A DNA stretch of 64,000 nt. It comes from Tistrella mobilis KA081020-065 (lineage in GTDB: Bacteria > Pseudomonadota > Alphaproteobacteria > Tistrellales > Tistrellaceae). Shown in pieces: positions 50,339-59,831 of the stretch (within the stretch, counting starts at the first letter, position 1; every line of letters starts with the position of its first letter). The notes beneath the pieces are model-generated. The model searched no databases and was not told the DNA's origin. It saw only the letters and a list, made by a program, of their open reading frames with translations. The DNA lies in assembly GCF_000264455.2 (NCBI RefSeq), contig NC_017956.1, positions 2,153,501 to 2,217,500 of the forward strand. The letters are read 5' to 3'. The position numbers were made by a program, and so were the translations under genes.

Positions 50339-51847
50339 TCAGCGCAGCAGCCCCCGCACGGCAGAGCCGGCCCGGACGTCATGCGTGCCGCCGGTATAGG
50401 CCTCGTGGTTGTCCTCGATCTCGCCACGCTTATAGAGATAGTTGACCATCATGCCGGCCGACTGACGGACCCCCTTGGTGCTGAGATCGGCCCGCCAGTT
50501 GATCCGCTCCACCCGCGCGCCATTGGACAGGTGGAAATGCGCCACGCCGTCCCGTGCCCGGCCGCGGGTCTTCTCCTGGGTGAGATAGCGAGCCGCCAGT
50601 CGCATCAGCGGTGCCTTCAAAGCCTCGGCAAGCTGAGGCTCGGCCGGCCAGTCGTGCTCCAGCGCGACCGCCAACGGATGACCCTCCGCTTCTCTGGGCA
50701 GGGCGGCCTTCAGCCTCGACCGTTCCGCCTCGGAGATGAGCCCCTCGCCGCCGGCCGCCAGGCACTCGTCCAGCCAGGCCCTGAAGCCGGGGATCGGCGA
50801 CAGGGTCGCGAAAGTCTTGAGGTTGGGCAGATCATGGGACAGGTCCTCGACCACCCGCTTGATCAGGAAATTGCCGAAGCTGAAACCCGCCAGGCCCTTC
50901 TGGGCATTCGAAATCGAATAAAAGATTGCCGTGTCGGCGGCTTCCGGGTCGGCTGTCGGCGCCGCCTCGTCCAATAGGGTGTGAACATCGCCGGCCAAAC
51001 CCTTGACCAGGGCCACTTCCACGAAGATCAGCGGCTCGCGCGGCATCTTCGGATGGAAGAAGGCATAGCAGCGCCGGTCGCTTTCCAGCCTGTTGCGCAG
51101 ATCCGACCACGAACGGATCTCGTGCACCGCCTCGTATTCGATCAGCTTTTCGAGCAGGGCGGCAGGCGCATCCCAGGTGATCCGGGTCAGGTCCAGGAGG
51201 CCGATGTCGAACAGGCCCGACAGTACCTCGCGCAGTTCGTGCTCCATGCCCCGCGCGGCCGGGTCGGTGCGGGCCAGCGGCAGCAGGTCGGCGCGCAGGT
51301 CGACCAGGAACTTCACGCCCTGCGGCAGGCTGCTGAACTGGCGCAGCAACCGCGCCCGCGGGCTGACCAGCGTCGCCCGCAGCCGTTCCAGCGCGGCCAC
51401 CCGCGCTGTCTGGTCTACCCCCGCTTCACGCACCGCCAGCATGGCCGCGTCCAGCTCTCCCGGCGGCACGTCGAATTCGTTGGCGAGCAGGCCCAGGAAG
51501 GCAGTCTTGCCTTTCGGGGCAAGCCCCAGATAGACCTGCCCCAGTTCGGCCGTGCGCGCCCGCGCCGACACCTCGCCGCCCACGGCATCAAGCGACTGAC
51601 GGATCAGCGCCCGGATCCGGTCCAGATCCTCAGCCGGCAGGTCGGCGCGGATCGGCGCGCCGATGCGCGCCCGCGCCTGCTGCGACACCTCGCGCCACAG
51701 CCGGTTCAGCCGGTCCAGGGTCCGGTCGAAAAAGCCCGGACCCTCGGCACCGGCATCGGTCGCAGGGGGCGGCGTGACGGCAGCTTGGGCGGGAACGGGA
51801 AGTGTGGTCTGCAGGGTTGTCTGCACTGGCGTCACGGTGTCGGTCAC
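50339..51847 (-). CDS. Malonyl-CoA decarboxylase
   Basis: 502-residue MCD converting malonyl-CoA to acetyl-CoA and CO2. The C-terminal GNAT-like catalytic part has CYAFFHPKMPREPLIFVEVALV, the Ser of IFYSISNAQKGLAGFSFGNFL, ATLSPIPGFRAWL and the His-bearing ARDGVAHFHLSNGARVERIN. The N-terminal about 190 residues are the helical oligomerisation domain. No malonyl-CoA synthetase or malonate transporter is adjacent, so it may serve to control malonyl-CoA or odd substrates. The nnr gene lies 104 bp downstream... of its start on the same strand, upstream in transcription. Confidence 0.92.
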   Translation of the reverse strand: MTDTVTPVQTTLQTTLPVPAQAAVTPPPATDAGAEGPGFFDRTLDRLNRLWREVSQQARARIGAPIRADLPAEDLDRIRALIRQSLDAVGGEVSARARTAELGQVYLGLAPKGKTAFLGLLANEFDVPPGELDAAMLAVREAGVDQTARVAALERLRATLVSPRARLLRQFSSLPQGVKFLVDLRADLLPLARTDPAARGMEHELREVLSGLFDIGLLDLTRITWDAPAALLEKLIEYEAVHEIRSWSDLRNRLESDRRCYAFFHPKMPREPLIFVEVALVKGLAGDVHTLLDEAAPTADPEAADTAIFYSISNAQKGLAGFSFGNFLIKRVVEDLSHDLPNLKTFATLSPIPGFRAWLDECLAAGGEGLISEAERSRLKAALPREAEGHPLAVALEHDWPAEPQLAEALKAPLMRLAARYLTQEKTRGRARDGVAHFHLSNGARVERINWRADLSTKGVRQSAGMMVNYLYKRGEIEDNHEAYTGGTHDVRAGSAVRGLLR

Positions 51848-51951
51848 GGCGGTCCTCCTTCGGCTCTTGCGGCCCTCCAGAGGATCAGGGGATGCGGACC
51901 TCCGCGTTCAAGTCTTGACATGCCCGCGAGTGGTGAAGCTTTCGTGGCATC

Positions 51952-53517
51952 TCAGCCGTCGAGCCCGAAGCCCAGCGGATCGAGGGTCGGGTCGGTGCCC
52001 GGCGCCACCGCATCCAGCACCGCAGGCAGGGCATCGGGCAGGTCCTCTGCGATCAGCCCGCGCGGCAGGCGGCGGGCCGCGGCGCCATGCAGCCAGACTG
52101 CCGCGGCCGCGGCCTCGAAGGCCGGCAGCCCCTGGGCCAGCAGACCACCCGTGATGCCGGCCAGCACATCCCCCGCCCCGGCGGTGGCAAGGCGCGCCGG
52201 CGCGTTGCCGTTGATCGCGATGCGGCCCGCCGCACCGCCAGGTGCCGCGATCACGCTGTCGGCCCCCTTCAGCACCACCACCGCCCCGGTACGGTCGGCG
52301 GCGATCCGGGCACGATCCAGCCGGCTGGCATCGGACAGGTCGGGAAAGATCCGGGCAAACTCACCGTCATGCGGCGTCAGCACCACCCGCGCCCCGTCGC
52401 CGGTCACTTCGCGGATCTGGTCGAACAGCAGGTCGGGCGTCGCCGCAAAGGCCGTCAGCGCATCGGCATCCAGTACCGCGGCCGGCAGCCGGGCCAGTGC
52501 CCTGCGCACCCAGTCGCGAGTCAGCGCATCCACCCCCTGCCCCGGCCCCAGCACGGCCGCCGCCACCTTGCGATCGCGGAGCAGCTGCTCGAAGGCTTCA
52601 GGGGTCGGCGCCACCCGGGTCATCACCGCAGGGTCGGCGCCGGCGTAGATGGAGAGCGCATCCGACAGGCAGGCGATCGTCACCAGCCCGGCCCCGGCCC
52701 GCAGCCCCGCCCGGGCCGCAAGCCGCGCTGCCCCCGCCGTCTCGGGCGGGCCGCCGGCCACCACCAGATGGCCGCGCCGGTATTTATGGTCCGAGGCGAC
52801 GGGCGCGCCCAGGGCGTGGCGCCAGAGCGACGGCCGGTTGAGCATGGTCACCGGCGCAATCTCGCGCAGCACGCCGTCCTGGATGCCGATATCGGCGATC
52901 ACCAGCCGGCCACGCAGGGCGCGGCCCGGCATCAGCCAATGGCCGGGCTTGGGCCGGAAGAACGACACGGTCAACATGGCGGGCGCCGCCATGCCCATCA
53001 CCGCGCCGTCATCCCCCGACACGCCGCTCGGCACATCGACCGCGACCACCGCCGCCGGCGAGGCGGCGAGCGAGGCCAGAAGATCGGCCACCTCCCCCTC
53101 GATCGGCCGCGACAACCCGGCCCCGAACAGCGCATCGATCACCACCGGTGGCGCCGTCTCGTCGGGCGCGGCCGCAAAACGGGCAGCTGCCTCAGAAATC
53201 GGCAGCACGCTGCCCATCCACTGATCAGCGGCCAGACGGGCATCGCCCCGAAGCGCCCCGCGTGCCACCGTCGACGCCACCTCCACCGGCCAACCGGCCG
53301 TGGCGAGATGCCGGGCGGCCACCCAGCCATCGCCGCCGTTATTGCCGGGACCGGCCAGCACGAGAACACGCCTCGGTTGCGGTCCAAGGCCAGCCATCAC
53401 CTCCTGCGCCACGGCTGCCCCGGCCGTTTCCATCAGCGTGATGCCGGCGGTGCCACCGACGATAGTGGCCTGGTCGGCGCGGCCCATCTCGGCACAGGTC
53501 AACAGCTCGTGGCTCAT
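51952..53517 (-). CDS. nnr: Bifunctional NAD(P)HX epimerase/dehydratase
   Basis: 521-residue fusion that repairs hydrated NAD(P)H. The N-terminal YjeF_N epimerase (about 1-215) contains LVLAGPGNNGGDGWVAARHL and VVAVDVPSGVSGDDG; the C-terminal ribokinase-like dehydratase (about 235-515) contains GHLVVAGGPPETAGAARLA, VLTPHDGEFARIFPDL and NAPARLATAGAGDVLAGITG in family form. The start ATG at 53515-53517 follows GGAAGGA; the frame is open 50 codons further. It is divergent from the PodJ-like gene. Confidence 0.94.
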   Translation of the reverse strand: MSHELLTCAEMGRADQATIVGGTAGITLMETAGAAVAQEVMAGLGPQPRRVLVLAGPGNNGGDGWVAARHLATAGWPVEVASTVARGALRGDARLAADQWMGSVLPISEAAARFAAAPDETAPPVVIDALFGAGLSRPIEGEVADLLASLAASPAAVVAVDVPSGVSGDDGAVMGMAAPAMLTVSFFRPKPGHWLMPGRALRGRLVIADIGIQDGVLREIAPVTMLNRPSLWRHALGAPVASDHKYRRGHLVVAGGPPETAGAARLAARAGLRAGAGLVTIACLSDALSIYAGADPAVMTRVAPTPEAFEQLLRDRKVAAAVLGPGQGVDALTRDWVRRALARLPAAVLDADALTAFAATPDLLFDQIREVTGDGARVVLTPHDGEFARIFPDLSDASRLDRARIAADRTGAVVVLKGADSVIAAPGGAAGRIAINGNAPARLATAGAGDVLAGITGGLLAQGLPAFEAAAAAVWLHGAAARRLPRGLIAEDLPDALPAVLDAVAPGTDPTLDPLGFGLDG

Positions 53518-53691
53518 GGCTCGGGGGTCCTTCCGGCGATCGGCGACAGCCGCACGGACAAGGCCCGTACGGCACGCCCCGCATCTTCGACGTGCGGGCC
53601 GGCTTTGACAAGAATCCTGCCCCACACCTAAAGTTCGGAATGTCACACTGCCCGACATGGACCCCAATCACCCCCGGAGGCCCTGGAGACG

Positions 53692-54060
53692 ATGGCGACC
53701 ACACCGCCCTGGAGCGTGAAAGGCGTCGACCGAGACGCCCGCGACATCGCCAAACGCGCCGCCCAGGCGTCCGGGCAGACGCTCGGCATCTGGCTCGCCG
53801 AGGCGATCCGTGCCTTCGCCGAAGCCCAGGCCGTTCATGCCGCAGAGAGCACCAGTTGGGGGGATCCCGCCGCCCCGGCGCCGGCCGCCGCAGCGGCAGC
53901 ACCGGTGGATGACGGCCGCATCGCCGAGATCGAAGAGCGGCTCGCCCGGCTGGAAGCGGCCCTGAACGAGCATCGCGAGCGGTCGGAACACGCCCTGGCC
54001 GATCTCGCCCGCGGTTTCGTCGCTCTGGCCGAGAAACGCAGCGCACCGCCTGCCGGCTGA
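53692..54060 (+). CDS. Small protein with PodJ-like N-terminal motif
   Basis: 122 residues. The first about 45 (PPWSVKGVDRDARDIAKRAA, then SGQTLGIWLAEAIRAF) match the conserved N-terminal motif of PodJ/SEL1-type polar localisation proteins of alphaproteobacteria, where WxxKGV and GxxLGxWL recur. A Pro/Ala linker follows, then a coiled-coil (about 75-115: IAEIEERLARLEAALNEHRE). No membrane segment. It lacks the rest of PodJ, so it may be an adaptor. GGAGG lies 11 bp before the ATG. It precedes the EEP gene by 11 bp, likely one operon. Confidence 0.75.
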   Translation: MATTPPWSVKGVDRDARDIAKRAAQASGQTLGIWLAEAIRAFAEAQAVHAAESTSWGDPAAPAPAAAAAAPVDDGRIAEIEERLARLEAALNEHRERSEHALADLARGFVALAEKRSAPPAG

Positions 54061-54071
54061 TCGCCGCCGTC

Positions 54072-54674
54072 ATGCGCATCCTCTGCTGGAATCTGAAGCG
54101 CCCCGACGGCTGCCGCCTCAGAGGCATCGCCGAACGACTGCGGGATCTGGGGGTGGAGCTGCTGATGGCGCAGGAAACCCGGCCTGGGGACGGTCCGGCG
54201 CTCGGCCGGCTGCTGGGCGGAACGTCGGCCTTCACCGCCGCCTTCCCGCTCCGCCAGAGCGCTGAAGGCCATCTCCTCTGGCGGCGGCATGGTCCGGTGG
54301 GGCCGGTTCAGCCGTTGAGTATCGGTGGCTGGCCCTGGCCGCGCGTGGCGCAGCTTTTCCGCCTTGTGCCCGATGGGCCGGTCGCCGCCAATCTGCAGCT
54401 GTCCCATGGCCCCCTCGCCCGTCGGCGGGAGCTGGGTGTGGTGGCGGGCCACCGCCCTGCCCTGATCGCAGGCGACCTCAACTGGCCCGAAGCCCTGCGC
54501 CTGCCCGGGTGGCACGATGCCACCCCCATCGGTGGCAGCTTCCGCCTGGGTCCGCTCAGGCTTCGTCTCGACCGGGTGCTGGTTGCCGACACCCTGCCGC
54601 AGCCGTCGGTCCGCATCCTGCCGCATGACGGCCTCTCCGACCATGACGCCCTGCTGATCGACCTGCCCGTCTGA
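54072..54674 (+). CDS. Endonuclease/exonuclease/phosphatase-fold protein
   Basis: 200-residue EEP (DNase I-like) hydrolase, short for the family. Active-site motifs are intact: MRILCWNLKRP (Asn), LMAQETRPG (Glu), LQLSHGPLARR (His region), LIAGDLNWPE (Asp-Leu-Asn), RLDRVLV and the final SDHDALLIDL (Asp-His). Substrate could be a nucleic acid, a phosphoinositide-like molecule or another phosphodiester. No signal peptide, so cytoplasmic. It is 11 bp behind the PodJ-like gene and ends at a bidirectional terminator. Confidence 0.85.
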   Translation: MRILCWNLKRPDGCRLRGIAERLRDLGVELLMAQETRPGDGPALGRLLGGTSAFTAAFPLRQSAEGHLLWRRHGPVGPVQPLSIGGWPWPRVAQLFRLVPDGPVAANLQLSHGPLARRRELGVVAGHRPALIAGDLNWPEALRLPGWHDATPIGGSFRLGPLRLRLDRVLVADTLPQPSVRILPHDGLSDHDALLIDLPV

Positions 54675-54716
54675 GCCGTGCGTCGTTCGGTGGCCGGCCG
54701 CCTGCCCCGAAAAGAC

Positions 54717-54750
54717 GAAAGGCGCGGGCCCCAAGGGATCCGCGCCTTTC
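54717..54750. terminator. Bidirectional terminator, EEP gene / tRNA-His
   Basis: A perfect 11-bp stem GAAAGGCGCGG (54717-54727) with CCGCGCCTTTC (54740-54750) has A's on the 5' side and T's on the 3' side, so it can act for the plus-strand EEP operon and the minus-strand tRNA-His. Confidence 0.75.
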
Positions 54751-54806
54751 TCAAGTCTTTGTCCGGGCCTCGACCCCCACGCCGTTCTGAACGGCAAGAG
54801 GGGGAG

Positions 54807-54884
<78 letters not shown>

Positions 54885-54961
54885 ACCGGAGTGCCGCTTC
54901 TCTAATACGCCAGCCCGTGGCGGGTCAAGCGGTTTGTGAAGCGGCGCCCTGAGTTTTTAGC

Positions 54962-56149
54962 TCAGGCGCTGCGGGCCTGCTGGAAGCCACCGGCGGCAAA
55001 GAAGCGCTCCAGCCGGGCAACCGCTTCTTCGAGAACGCTTTCCCGCTTGCAGAAGCAGAATCGGACGAAGTTGCGGATGTCGCCCGCCTGATAGAAGGCA
55101 CTGAACGGCAGACAGGTCACCCCGGCCTCCACCGTCAGACGGCGGCTGAACTCCACGTCATCCATGTCGCCGACCAGCGGCCGGATATCGGCGCCGATGA
55201 AATAGGTGCCTTCCGCCGCCAGCACATCGAACCCCACCCGGCGCAGCCCGGCCGAGAGCAGATCGCGCTTGGCGGCGAGATCGGCCGCCAGACCGTCGAA
55301 ATAGCTGCGGTCCATGGTCAGGCCATGGGCGACCGCCCGCTGGAGATTGGGGGCGGTGGTGAAAGTCAGGAACTGATGCGCCCGGCCGAGGGCGGCGGCG
55401 ATCGGTGCGTCGGCGACCAGATAGCCGACCTTCCAGCCGGTGAGCGAAAAGGTCTTGCCGGCAGAGCCGACCCGGACGCTACGCTCGCGCATGCCCGGCA
55501 GGGTCATCATCGGCCGGTGGGCCCGACCGTCGAAAACCAGATGCTCGTGCACCTCGTCACAGACCACGACCGCGTTGTGCGCCTTGACCAGATCGGCCAG
55601 GAAGGTGAGGTCGTCGTCGCTGAACACCTTGCCGGTCGGGTTCATCGGCGAATTCATCAGCAGCATGCGGGTCTTGGGCCCGAAGGCGGCCGTCAGCGCC
55701 TCGCGCGGCAGTTGCCAGTGCGGCGGCTCCACCCGCACCAGCTTCGGCACCGCGCCCGCCAGCTGCACGATCGGGAGATAGCTGTCGTAGAGCGGCTCGA
55801 TCAGCACGACCTCGTCGCCGGGGTTGAGCAGGCCCAGCAGGGCCGCCGCCAGGGCCTCGGTCGCCCCCGATGTCACGATCACCTCGCGCATCGGGTCCAC
55901 CTCGATGCCGTAGAAGCGGTGGTCATGCTCGGCCACCGCCCGGCGCAGCTCAGGAATCCCCGCCATCGGCGGATACTGGTTGCCGCCGGCCATAAGGGCG
56001 TCGGCGGCGACGCGCCGCACCTCCTCGGGCCCTTCCCAGTCGGGGAAGCCCTGGCCGAGATTGACGGCCCCGTGCTCTTGCGCAAGCGCGCTCATCACGG
56101 TGAAGATGGTGGTGCCATAGCCGGAGAGGATCTGATTGGCGAACTGCAC
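54962..56149 (-). CDS. Class I/II aminotransferase (YbdL / kynurenine-aminotransferase-like)
   Basis: 395-residue PLP enzyme. Blocks: VNLGQGFPDWEGPEEV, QYPPMAGIPELRRAVAEH, VTSGATEALAAALLGLL, SPMNPTGKVFSDDDL, VVCDEVHEHLVFDG, the PLP lysine in SAGKTFSLTGWKVGY, and FCFCKRES near the end. It resembles methionine/kynurenine aminotransferases of the YbdL group; exact substrate unknown. GTG at 56147-56149 is the start, with AGGAA 7 bp upstream, although the frame runs open for 156 more codons through the glnB promoter region. It is divergent from glnB. Confidence 0.9.
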   Translation of the reverse strand: MQFANQILSGYGTTIFTVMSALAQEHGAVNLGQGFPDWEGPEEVRRVAADALMAGGNQYPPMAGIPELRRAVAEHDHRFYGIEVDPMREVIVTSGATEALAAALLGLLNPGDEVVLIEPLYDSYLPIVQLAGAVPKLVRVEPPHWQLPREALTAAFGPKTRMLLMNSPMNPTGKVFSDDDLTFLADLVKAHNAVVVCDEVHEHLVFDGRAHRPMMTLPGMRERSVRVGSAGKTFSLTGWKVGYLVADAPIAAALGRAHQFLTFTTAPNLQRAVAHGLTMDRSYFDGLAADLAAKRDLLSAGLRRVGFDVLAAEGTYFIGADIRPLVGDMDDVEFSRRLTVEAGVTCLPFSAFYQAGDIRNFVRFCFCKRESVLEEAVARLERFFAAGGFQQARSA

Positions 56150-56286
56150 GGCCCGTTCCTGCTGATGCGCCGACCCGGATTTCTCAATCTCGGGTTGGGT
56201 TGAATAGAGATGAGGCCCGAGGATCGCAGAAGCCGAGCCATCCGACAAGGCGGCCGCACAGATGCTGGCCCGACTGCCTGTGTTTT

Positions 56287-56301
56287 GGGCAGCATCTGCC
56301 C
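56287..56301. promoter_or_regulatory. Candidate activator site upstream of the glnB sigma-54 promoter
   Basis: GGGCAGCATCTGCCC has 6-bp perfect arms and a 3-bp centre. It lies about 90 bp upstream of the -24 element, in the range where enhancer-binding proteins such as NtrC bind, but it does not match the usual GCAC-type NtrC consensus. Confidence 0.3.
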
Positions 56302-56387
56302 GTGTTTTAGCCAAAGCCCATGGACCTCCGCGCGACGCCTGCGCCTCCGGCCGGGCTGGTCCGTGATGTACCAGTGACTTGCGGGGT

Positions 56388-56405
56388 TTGGCACGGCACG
56401 TGCAA
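56388..56405 (+). promoter_or_regulatory. Sigma-54 promoter of glnB
   Basis: TTGGCACGGCACGTGCAA has the -24 GG (56390-56391) and -12 GC (56402-56403) exactly 10 bp apart and differs by one base from TTGGCACG-N4-TTGCA. Nitrogen-regulated sigma-54 promoters before glnB-glnA are well known in Rhodospirillales such as Azospirillum. Confidence 0.75.
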
Positions 56406-56471
56406 ACGTTGGTCGGCGTGGGTGGTGCGCGCCACCTGCCGGTGTACGGCTCGGGCGCGTCCAGCGCATGA

Positions 56472-56921
<450 letters not shown>

Positions 56922-57130
56922 CCGGTTCTGCGGGGTACCGGGCCTGTGCCGGACTGAGCGGCGCGGCCATGGCTGCCCTGCGACGAGATCGCCATTGATC
57001 CGCACCGCCGCCGGTGGTGCACTCACGAGACTGAAAAAGCTCGGCCCCGCCCCCGCAGACGCCTGACGGCGGGCCGACCGGTCGGTATGACGGATCATCC
57101 GGGGACACGGTGGTCCGCATGCCGCAGTCC

Positions 57131-57178
57131 AGGCAGGCCCGTCAACAGGCAGGCCAATCAACAGGCAGGATAGAAAAT
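57131..57178 (+). repeat. Three 16-bp tandem repeats carrying the glnA ribosome site
   Basis: AGGCAGG occurs at 57131, 57147 and 57163, exactly 16 bp apart; units 1 and 2 continue as CC-N2-TCAAC-type sequence (TCAACAGGCAGG is fully shared by the second and third junctions, 57142-57153 and 57158-57169). The last AGGCAGG is the Shine-Dalgarno of glnA, 7 bp before its ATG. Confidence 0.85.
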
Positions 57179-58586
57179 GTCGGACGCGAAGACTGTCCTT
57201 CAGCAGATCAAAGACAACGAAATCAAGTTCGTCGATTTCCGCTTCACCGACCCGCGCGGCAAGTGGCAGCACACCACCTACTTCGCCGAGGCGGTGGACG
57301 AGGGCACCTTCACTGACGGCGTGATGTTCGACGGTTCGTCGATCGCCGGCTGGAAGGCGATCAACGAGTCGGACATGATCCTGATGCCCGACTGCAGCAG
57401 CACCTTCGTTGATCCGTTCGCCGCCCAGCCGACCCTGGTCGTGGTCTGCGACGTGCTCGAGCCGTCGACCGGCCAGGGTTATGAGCGCGATCCGCGTTCG
57501 ACCGCGCTGCGCGCCGAGGCGTACCTCAAGTACACCGGCGTCGGCGACACCGCCTTCTTCGGTCCCGAGCTGGAATTCTTCCTGTTCGACGACGTCCGCT
57601 TTAATGTCGGCATGTTCGGCGCCTCCTATTCGGTCGACGAACTGGAGCTGCCCTCGAACAGCGGCCGCGCCTATGACGAGGGCAACACCGGCCATCGTCC
57701 GAAGGTCAAGGGCGGCTACTTCCCCGTCGCGCCGGTCGACAGCATGTCGGACATCCGCGGCGAGATGCTGGAGCAGCTGAAGGCGGTCGGCATGACCCCG
57801 GTCCTGCACCACCACGAAGTGGCTCCGGCGCAGAACGAGCTGGGCACCGGCTTCGGCACCCTGACCGCCACCGCCGACGGCGTGCAGAAGTATAAGTACG
57901 TCGTCCACAACGTCGCCCATGCCTTCGGCAAGTCGGCCACCTTCATGCCGAAGCCGGTCTCGGGTGACAACGGTTCGGGCATGCACACCCACCAGTCGAT
58001 CTGGAAGGATGGCAAGCCCCTCTTCGCCGGCTCGGGCTATGCCGACCTGTCGGAGATGTGCCTCTACTACATCGGCGGCATTATCAAGCACGCGAAGGCG
58101 CTGAACGCCTTCACGAACCCGTCGACCAACAGCTACAAGCGCCTGATCCCGGGCTTCGAGGCGCCGGTGCTGCTCGCCTATTCGGCGCGCAACCGTTCGG
58201 CTTCGATCCGCATCCCCTATGTCGCGAGCCCGAAGGGCAAGCGCATCGAGGTCCGCTTCCCGGATCCGACCGCGAACCCCTACCTCTCGTTCTCGGCGAT
58301 GCTGATGGCCGGCCTCGACGGTATCGAGAACAAGATCCATCCCGGCGACGCGATGGACAAGAACCTCTACGACCTCCCGCCGGAGGAGCTGAAGGACGTC
58401 CCGACCGTCTGCGGCTCGCTGCGTGAGGCCCTGGCGTCTCTCGACGCCGACCGCGAGTTCCTCAAGAAGGGCGAGGTCTTCACCGACGCCCAGATCGATG
58501 CCTATATCGATCTGAAGATGGAGGAAGTCTACGAGTGGGAACACACCCCGCATCCGGTCGAGTTCCGGAACTACTATAGCGTGTGA
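57177..58586 (+). CDS. glnA: Glutamine synthetase type I
   Basis: 469-residue GSI-beta dodecamer subunit, ATP + glutamate + ammonia to glutamine. Blocks: [38 protein letters not shown], the ATP-binding [20 protein letters not shown] region in family form, and the adenylylation site Tyr398 in [10 protein letters not shown], so it should be controlled by GlnE. It follows glnB and has its own 255-bp leader with a reiterated ribosome site; a terminator follows at 58674. Confidence 0.98.
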   Translation: MSDAKTVLQQIKDNEIKFVDFRFTDPRGKWQHTTYFAEAVDEGTFTDGVMFDGSSIAGWKAINESDMILMPDCSSTFVDPFAAQPTLVVVCDVLEPSTGQGYERDPRSTALRAEAYLKYTGVGDTAFFGPELEFFLFDDVRFNVGMFGASYSVDELELPSNSGRAYDEGNTGHRPKVKGGYFPVAPVDSMSDIRGEMLEQLKAVGMTPVLHHHEVAPAQNELGTGFGTLTATADGVQKYKYVVHNVAHAFGKSATFMPKPVSGDNGSGMHTHQSIWKDGKPLFAGSGYADLSEMCLYYIGGIIKHAKALNAFTNPSTNSYKRLIPGFEAPVLLAYSARNRSASIRIPYVASPKGKRIEVRFPDPTANPYLSFSAMLMAGLDGIENKIHPGDAMDKNLYDLPPEELKDVPTVCGSLREALASLDADREFLKKGEVFTDAQIDAYIDLKMEEVYEWEHTPHPVEFRNYYSV

Positions 58587-58673
58587 TCTCCAAGCGTTTG
58601 ATCGCGCCGGGCTGGGTCGCGGATCGAGGAGCGGGGGCCTTCGTTTCGTGAACCACCGGTGACGGTCGACCGA

Positions 58674-58723
58674 CGGGGCCGTCGTTTCCGCCTTCGGGTG
58701 GGGACGGCGGCCCCGGCGTTTTT
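58674..58723 (+). terminator. Rho-independent terminator of glnA
   Basis: CGGGGCCGTCG (58674-58684) pairs with CGGCGGCCCCG (58705-58715) with one GU pair, followed by GCGTTTTT (T-run 58719-58723). It lies 88 bp behind the glnA stop. Confidence 0.8.
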
Positions 58724-58761
58724 AAGTGCGGCCATGGATGTCGGGTGTATCTGCCACGCCT

Positions 58762-59694
58762 TCAGCGGGGCGCGCCGCCCGTCCTGGCAAGCCAGATGCC
58801 ACCGGCCAGGATGACCGCCCCACCCGCCAGCGCCGCGGGCCCGGGCACTTCGGCAAACAGCAGCCAGCCCAGGGCTGCGCTGAACACGATCCAGACATAG
58901 CGCACCGGGCCGAGCGTCGCGGCATCCGCCAGGCGATAGGCCTGGATGTTGCAGGTCTGGCCCAGGATCGCCGCCGGACCCAGGCATAAAAAGGCGGTCA
59001 GCATCCAGCCCGACATCGGCTGCCAGACCAGCAGCGCCGGCAGGGCCAGCAGCAGGCTACCGAACAGGTTCACGTAGAACAGCACCACCAGCCGGGTTTC
59101 CGAGCGCGCCAGCGTCTTGATCATGATGGCCTCGATCGCGATCAGCGCGGCACCGCCGAGCGCCACCAGGGCCGGCGCCGACATGGCCGGCGTGAAGCGC
59201 ACCCCCTCTCCGCCGGCAAAGACCACGATCGCGGCGCCGCCCAGACACAGCGCCGCCGCTGCCCAGCGTGCCGGCCGCACCCGCTCTCCCAGCAGCGTCA
59301 CCCCCAGCACCACCGTGAACAGCCCTTCCAGCAGACCGATCGCGGCGGCATTGGCAACCGGCATTGCGGTTGCGGCATGAATGGCCGCCATGCCGCCCAA
59401 CCCGCCGCACCCGGCGCGAATGGCATGCAGGCCCGGCTGGCGTGTCGCCATCGACCGCCAGCGGCCACCGGCGGTGACGGCCACCACAACCGTCGCCAGC
59501 CCGCCCAGATAGCGCAGCCACATGATCTGCAACGCCGGGATCAGCCCGCCGGCAATCTTGCCCGACATGAAGATCAGGGCGAAGAGTCCCACCGCCGTCA
59601 CGGCCCAGAGAATGCCCTGCGCCTCGACGCCGATCACGGGCGCCGCAGGTGCGGTCCGCCTGAGGGTTGCGCCGTCGTCACCATCGATCGACAT
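58762..59694 (-). CDS. EamA/DMT-family transporter
   Basis: 310 residues with about 10 hydrophobic helices in two EamA repeats (about 20-150 and 165-300). Motifs: LIFMSGKIAGGLIPALQIMWLRY split as helix 1-2, PVANAAAIGLLEGLFTVVLG, and AATLGPVRYVWIVFSAALGW in the second repeat. Probably a metabolite exporter (RhaT/RarD superfamily). The start at 59692-59694 follows GGAG at 7 bp; the open frame extends 33 codons further. It is divergent from a LysR gene. Confidence 0.9.
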   Translation of the reverse strand: MSIDGDDGATLRRTAPAAPVIGVEAQGILWAVTAVGLFALIFMSGKIAGGLIPALQIMWLRYLGGLATVVVAVTAGGRWRSMATRQPGLHAIRAGCGGLGGMAAIHAATAMPVANAAAIGLLEGLFTVVLGVTLLGERVRPARWAAAALCLGGAAIVVFAGGEGVRFTPAMSAPALVALGGAALIAIEAIMIKTLARSETRLVVLFYVNLFGSLLLALPALLVWQPMSGWMLTAFLCLGPAAILGQTCNIQAYRLADAATLGPVRYVWIVFSAALGWLLFAEVPGPAALAGGAVILAGGIWLARTGGAPR

Positions 59695-59831
59695 GATGCC
59701 GCTCCATTCCACATCCGCCGCAACAGGCGGCTCGCCACGGAGCATCGGCCAGGGGTACCATATCGGTCCAATGCCGTTTTGACGGCACTTCATTCGTTTC
59801 TGATATGGATGACGGAAGAGCGGAGGGCCTC

